A stretch of 64,000 bases of DNA from Omphiscola glabra. Lineage: Eukaryota; Mollusca; Gastropoda; Lymnaeidae. The stretch is taken from contig OZ024794.1 in the NCBI GenBank assembly GCA_964017045.1, positions 29,049,815 to 29,113,814 of the forward strand, given 5' to 3'. The notes under the pieces were generated by a model. The model ran no database searches and was not told the DNA's origin. It saw nothing but the letters and a program-made list of their open reading frames with translations. The position numbers and the translations under genes were made by a program. Positions 60,098 to 64,000 of this stretch are shown in pieces (position 1 is the first letter of the stretch; the number at the start of each line of letters is the position of its first letter).

Positions 60098-61050
60098 TAT
60101 TGTGCTAACCTGATTTTTAGTCTCTCCCCTTATTACCCTCTTAAAAACCTGGGCTGATTTGTTTCAGAAATATATTTTGAACGGAGCAATCCCATGTGCC
60201 CTGTAACCTCGGTGGCTGCAGAGTGCCTCAATATTTAAGGGAACCAATGTTGTGATGTGGAAAATTTTTAACTTTTAACTTTGATTGCAGGGGGCACAAA
60301 ACAGAAAAATGTCAGGAGGCCCCTAAAGGTCATGTGATGGCTTTGATTATGATTGTAAGAACATGTTATTTATTGTGCCTTGATAAATCTCATCGCAATA
60401 ACATAATTCAGATGACATTGGGTCAGTTGAAAATGTGTAGCATGATTGCCAGCCTTATCAACACCAAAAAAAACAAAAACTAATTGTATAAAAAAACTAT
60501 GACCTGAAAATTAAAAATACATCTTCATGTATGCAGAATAAAATATATCTAAATTTTTTTAAATTTTAAACCTGATAAGCATGAATAATTTTAACTTTAA
60601 TTTTATAATGATTAAAAAATTCCATATTCAAATACAATAAGGTCCTTATAGCACAACATTTCAATTTTTCAGTAAACCAACAGTGTCAGAGTGTAACACC
60701 AACATGCTGAAAAAGTTCCAGTAGAGAAATGAGTAATTCTGTAATTTACATTTCATAACATATCCTAGCATTTTGTTCCACTAACAATACTATTAGTATT
60801 TTCATCCTGGAATATTTCCAAAACCATAAACATATGAGGACTCAAATTGTTTTCATTTTGAGTAAAAAGGATTTAGATATCCTCTATTTTTGTAGAGTCT
60901 TATCAATAAATTGTTTTAATTTTGAGTAAAAAGGATTTAGATATCCTCTATTTTTGTAGAGTCTTATCAATAGTGGGTTTTTAAAAAATGCAACAACCCA
61001 TTCAATAACTGTTTTGTATGGCATCCTTCCGTCTTCACGATACAATGGAG
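60098..61050. repeat. Intergenic, with a 64-bp tandem duplication at 60846-60973
   Basis: Two 64-bp units containing GAGTAAAAAGGATTTAGATA and GTAGAGTCTTATCAATA lie head to tail at 60846-60909 and 60910-60973, almost identical. The rest of the stretch shows no gene. Confidence 0.85.
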
Positions 61051-61053
61051 TAG

Positions 61054-62350
61054 CTATATTGTAGTCCTACACTTCGACGAGTGGCTCACTAGGCCAATCC
61101 TGGAATGACAATCTCGTCTGCATTTCACGCAGGAGAATAATGATTCCTGGTTAATTTTGGCCTTCCGTGCTGTTCTTTTTCTTACAAGGGCTTCGTTTCG
61201 CACATATTCTGCCTTTTTCAATCCTTTGTACACTGCCGTTCGCCAGCTGGTACGTTGTTCGGCAATGATCTCCCATTTGTTGACTTCAATGTTCGCTTCC
61301 TTCATGCTCTTTTTGCAAACGTCCATATATCTCAGGCGAGGCCGTCCAATAAGTCTTGTCCCTTCTGCCAACTCTCCATACAACAGCATCTTTGGAATAC
61401 GGCCTTCCTCCATTCAACTTACATGGCCTAACCAGCGAAGGTGCTTCTTGCTAAGAGCGGAGAATATGCTCCACATTTTGGAACGTTCCAATACCTCTGT
61501 GTTAGTCACCTTGTCCTACCATCGGATGCGTAGAATGCGACGCAGACATCTTTGATGGAAGCTGTTGAGTTTCCGCTCGAGACTGGTATATGTGGTCCAC
61601 ACTTCACTGCCATATAGGAGCGTACTAAGCATGCATGCCTGATAGACACTTAGCTTTGTTTTTTCAGTTAGATTGAGATTATTCCACACCCGCTTATTCA
61701 GTTTAGCCATAGTTGCTGCTACTTTTGCGATCCTGATGTTTATCTCTTCATCAATGGAGAGAGAACTAGAAATATTGGATCCAAGGTATGTGAAATGCTC
61801 AACAACCGACAGATTATGGCCCTCAATAGTTATAATTGGAGGGGACGGCGCTTCTTGCATCATGACATGAGTTTTCTGTAGACTAATTAACAATCCAAAC
61901 TCTTTACAAGCGTGTGATAGACAGTTAACTAGACCTTCTTCTGTGTGAGATGTTAAGGCGGCATCGTCAGCGAACAGTAGTTCACGAATTATTACCCTTT
62001 TTACTTTGGTCTTTGCACAAAGGCGAGCGATATTGAACAGCCTACCATCAGATCTGGTATGTATGTACACTCCATCTTCACAGTCCTTGAAAGCAAATTG
62101 AAGGAGCATCGAGAAGAAAATGGAGAAGAGAGTTGGTGCCAGTACACAACCCTGTTTTACTCCGCTGTTGACTGGGAATGCTTCAGAGACAGCGCCATTG
62201 AATGTGACTGTGCTGTGCATGTTTTTGTGAAATGATTGTATGATTGTGAGCAGTCGTGGGGGACAACCTATTCTTTGTAAGATACTGAACAGGCCATTCC
62301 GACTTACAAGTCGAATGCCTTTTTCAGATCAATGACTGTTTTAGGTACAG
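61054..62350 (-). pseudogene. Truncated LINE reverse transcriptase with C-terminal zinc finger
   Basis: Reading from 62350 down: VIDLKKAFD, a frameshift near 62307, GLFSILQRIGCPPRLLT, GVKQGCVLAPTLFSIFF, and the RT catalytic motif LFADDAALTSH. HFTYLGSNISSS, LYGSEVWTTY and SFHQRCLRRILRIRW follow, then a stop (TAG at about 61515), HLRWLGHVS, another stop, MEEGRIPKMLLYGEL and finally a C-x2-C..H-x4-C finger (CVKCRRDC..SHSSKC). The N-terminal endonuclease and early RT are missing. One shift and two stops make it inactive, though the frames are otherwise well kept, so the insertion is fairly recent. A different family from the LINE ends at 43.8, 57.2 and 63.8 kb. Confidence 0.88.
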
Positions 62351-62359
62351 CATAAAAAG

Positions 62360-63780
62360 CAATGTGCAGAAAGGTTTTGTATTACATTATTTTATTAAGT
62401 TAACAATAAAAAAATAAGAACAATAAAAGACTTACACAAAGCTAGACTGTTATAAAAAAATATTTTTAAAATATTAATGAAAAAATATTTTAAATATACC
62501 CTAATGCAAAAAAAAAAAATGGTTATTTAAGATATTTCCATTGTTTAAAAGCTGGTTCGCCAAACTCAACAAAAAAAATTTGGGTCTGTCAAACCTTTGA
62601 GAACGAGTTGAATCCCATCACTAAGTCTAATGTGTGTGTCATCTATAATATTTATCTCCATGTCAAGAAAAATAGTTTTAACTTAAGCATTCAAATTTAA
62701 AATTTTAAGAAGCTTTGGTCAGTTTGACTATTACTGTATTAGTACTAGCAATGGAAATAGGATTCATAGGTGACTACACAAAGAGGAAAAACAAAGTCAT
62801 TGAGATGTTCTTTCATAACATAAGCATTATTAATTAATGAAATTAACTTTAGCAGAATAATCTAACTGCTAGCACTCAATTTAAAATTCATGTAGGATGG
62901 GTGTCCAAGCAGTCTAAACTGAGTCAATCCCTAGCTTGTGAACTGGAGTTCAATCCCCAGCAAAATCATTACCCATGGTGGATGGGACTCATTAACCTTG
63001 GATACCAACTCATCTAAGAGAAAGAAAACCTGGAAATGGAGTCCCTTAGGCAGGCAGATGTTAAAAATTAAAAATAGGCTACCATCAAAATATATTTTGC
63101 AAGTTTTTAAGCCTGCACCACAAATAGATTGCAGGCACTTCATGAATCTAATGATGTTTTTGACAACATAATGTTAATAAGAAGATAGAAGGGAGGGGCA
63201 ATCACTTTCTTAGGTTTAGACTGGCTCTATATAGAGTGCCTATTGATTATGTATTTGTTTACCAAACACTTTTAAGCAGCTAAAAATTATACAATTATAC
63301 AGCTTGAGTGCCCTTGCCTTAAAAAGTATAGAGTTACAAAATGTAAGTTTAAAAGTTAAACATATTTAGTTAGTTATCACACAGAGTAATATAATTTAGG
63401 AAGAAAAAAACTTTATAGAGTACAGACTTATATTTCATATTTATGTGAAATATAATTGAATTTTTTATTGCATTACATTTTAGTTGTAAAAGATGTGTTT
63501 CGATATGATGAAAACTATTTTCTGTGTATTGGTGAGGAGATTGCATGAAACATTGTATGATAAACTATAAATAATTTATGTTGGAAAATACTCAGAAGTC
63601 TGGCTGTTTGTTGGAAGTGAATACTATTAAAATAGCAATATAACTTAAAAGGTATAAGGGGACCTTTTTAAAGAATATTTAAACCAGCCAGGACATTTAA
63701 ACATTTCAAATTTAAAACCAGGACCTTAAAAAGTTCAAATTTACTAACAGGACATTCTGAATAGTTTTTGCACCATAGGT
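62360..63780. other. AT-rich stretch without recognised genes
   Basis: Short poly-A and TTTAAAA tracts only. Short open frames on both strands near 62930-63170 overlap each other and show no domain or splice context. Confidence 0.5.
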
Positions 63781-63787
63781 GACAAAA

Positions 63788-63890
63788 AATAAACAATTAT
63801 TTGCATCAGTAAGGTCTGAGTGGAAGGATGTGGTGAGGCAGGCGAAAGTCCTACATGGGCTGTAGTGCTACAGGGATGATGGGTGCATTG
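63788..63890 (+). mobile_element. LINE 3' end fragment
   Basis: Reads [20 protein letters not shown] and stop, the same ORF end as at 43.9 kb ([19 protein letters not shown]) and, in reverse, at 57.25 kb. Only about 100 bp remain. Confidence 0.75.
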
Positions 63891-64000
63891 ATTACTAAGA
63901 ATAATTCTGTCTGTGAGTGTGAGGCATATTTTGAAAAATATATTATAGTGATACCAATTAGGATGAATTAATTATTTTGCATTTTAGTTTTATTTATGGT

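Overview
The window is AT-rich, intron-rich animal DNA. Its genes encode an ADAMTS-like matrix protein, an SRFBP1/BUD22 homologue and SLC27-type acyl-CoA synthetases. Together with the dense mix of small hAT-like elements, LINE 3' fragments and minisatellites, this suggests an invertebrate, most likely a mollusc (gastropod). That placement is inference, because nothing in the sequence names the species.

Layout. 1-9.3 kb, + strand: 3' part of an ADAMTS-like gene (spacer, six thrombospondin type-1 repeats, PLAC domain), with introns full of minisatellites and transposon pieces. 9.3-13.2 kb: gene-poor gap between convergent genes. 13.2-21.2 kb, - strand: complete seven-exon SRFBP1 homologue (694 aa), containing a dead hAT transposase and several small elements. 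23.0-59.5 kb, - strand: three complete SLC27A-type genes in tandem (23.0-30.3, 38.9-44.4 and 51.2-59.5 kb). Each has ten coding exons with the same exon lengths and phases (361, 111, 216, 159, 125, 192, 100, 211, 98, 311 nt), giving 627 aa and no broken frame. 30.3-38.9 kb: a mobile-element cluster with a 1.8 kb hAT-like element carrying about 75 units of a 22-bp repeat, a Myb-like terminal exon inside an inverted-repeat element, a PIF/Harbinger-type DDE transposase, and a compact divergent pair (P-loop ATPase fragment and a Cys/His ORF) that looks virus-like or Polinton-like. 59.7-64 kb: inverted-repeat element with a hammerhead-like motif, a decayed LINE reverse transcriptase and repeat-rich DNA.

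How the genes relate. The three SLC27A copies arose by tandem duplication and probably share fatty-acid uptake/activation, with room for divergence. The ADAMTSL and SRFBP1 genes are unrelated neighbours. Most of the rest is mobile DNA. At least six hAT-like elements are bounded by 8-bp target-site duplications readable directly in the sequence (five exact, one 7/8), and one LINE insertion has a 20-bp duplication.

Exon coordinates were read by eye from splice signals, reading-frame phase and, for SLC27A, agreement among the three copies. No alignment or database search was run; family calls rest on recognised motifs.
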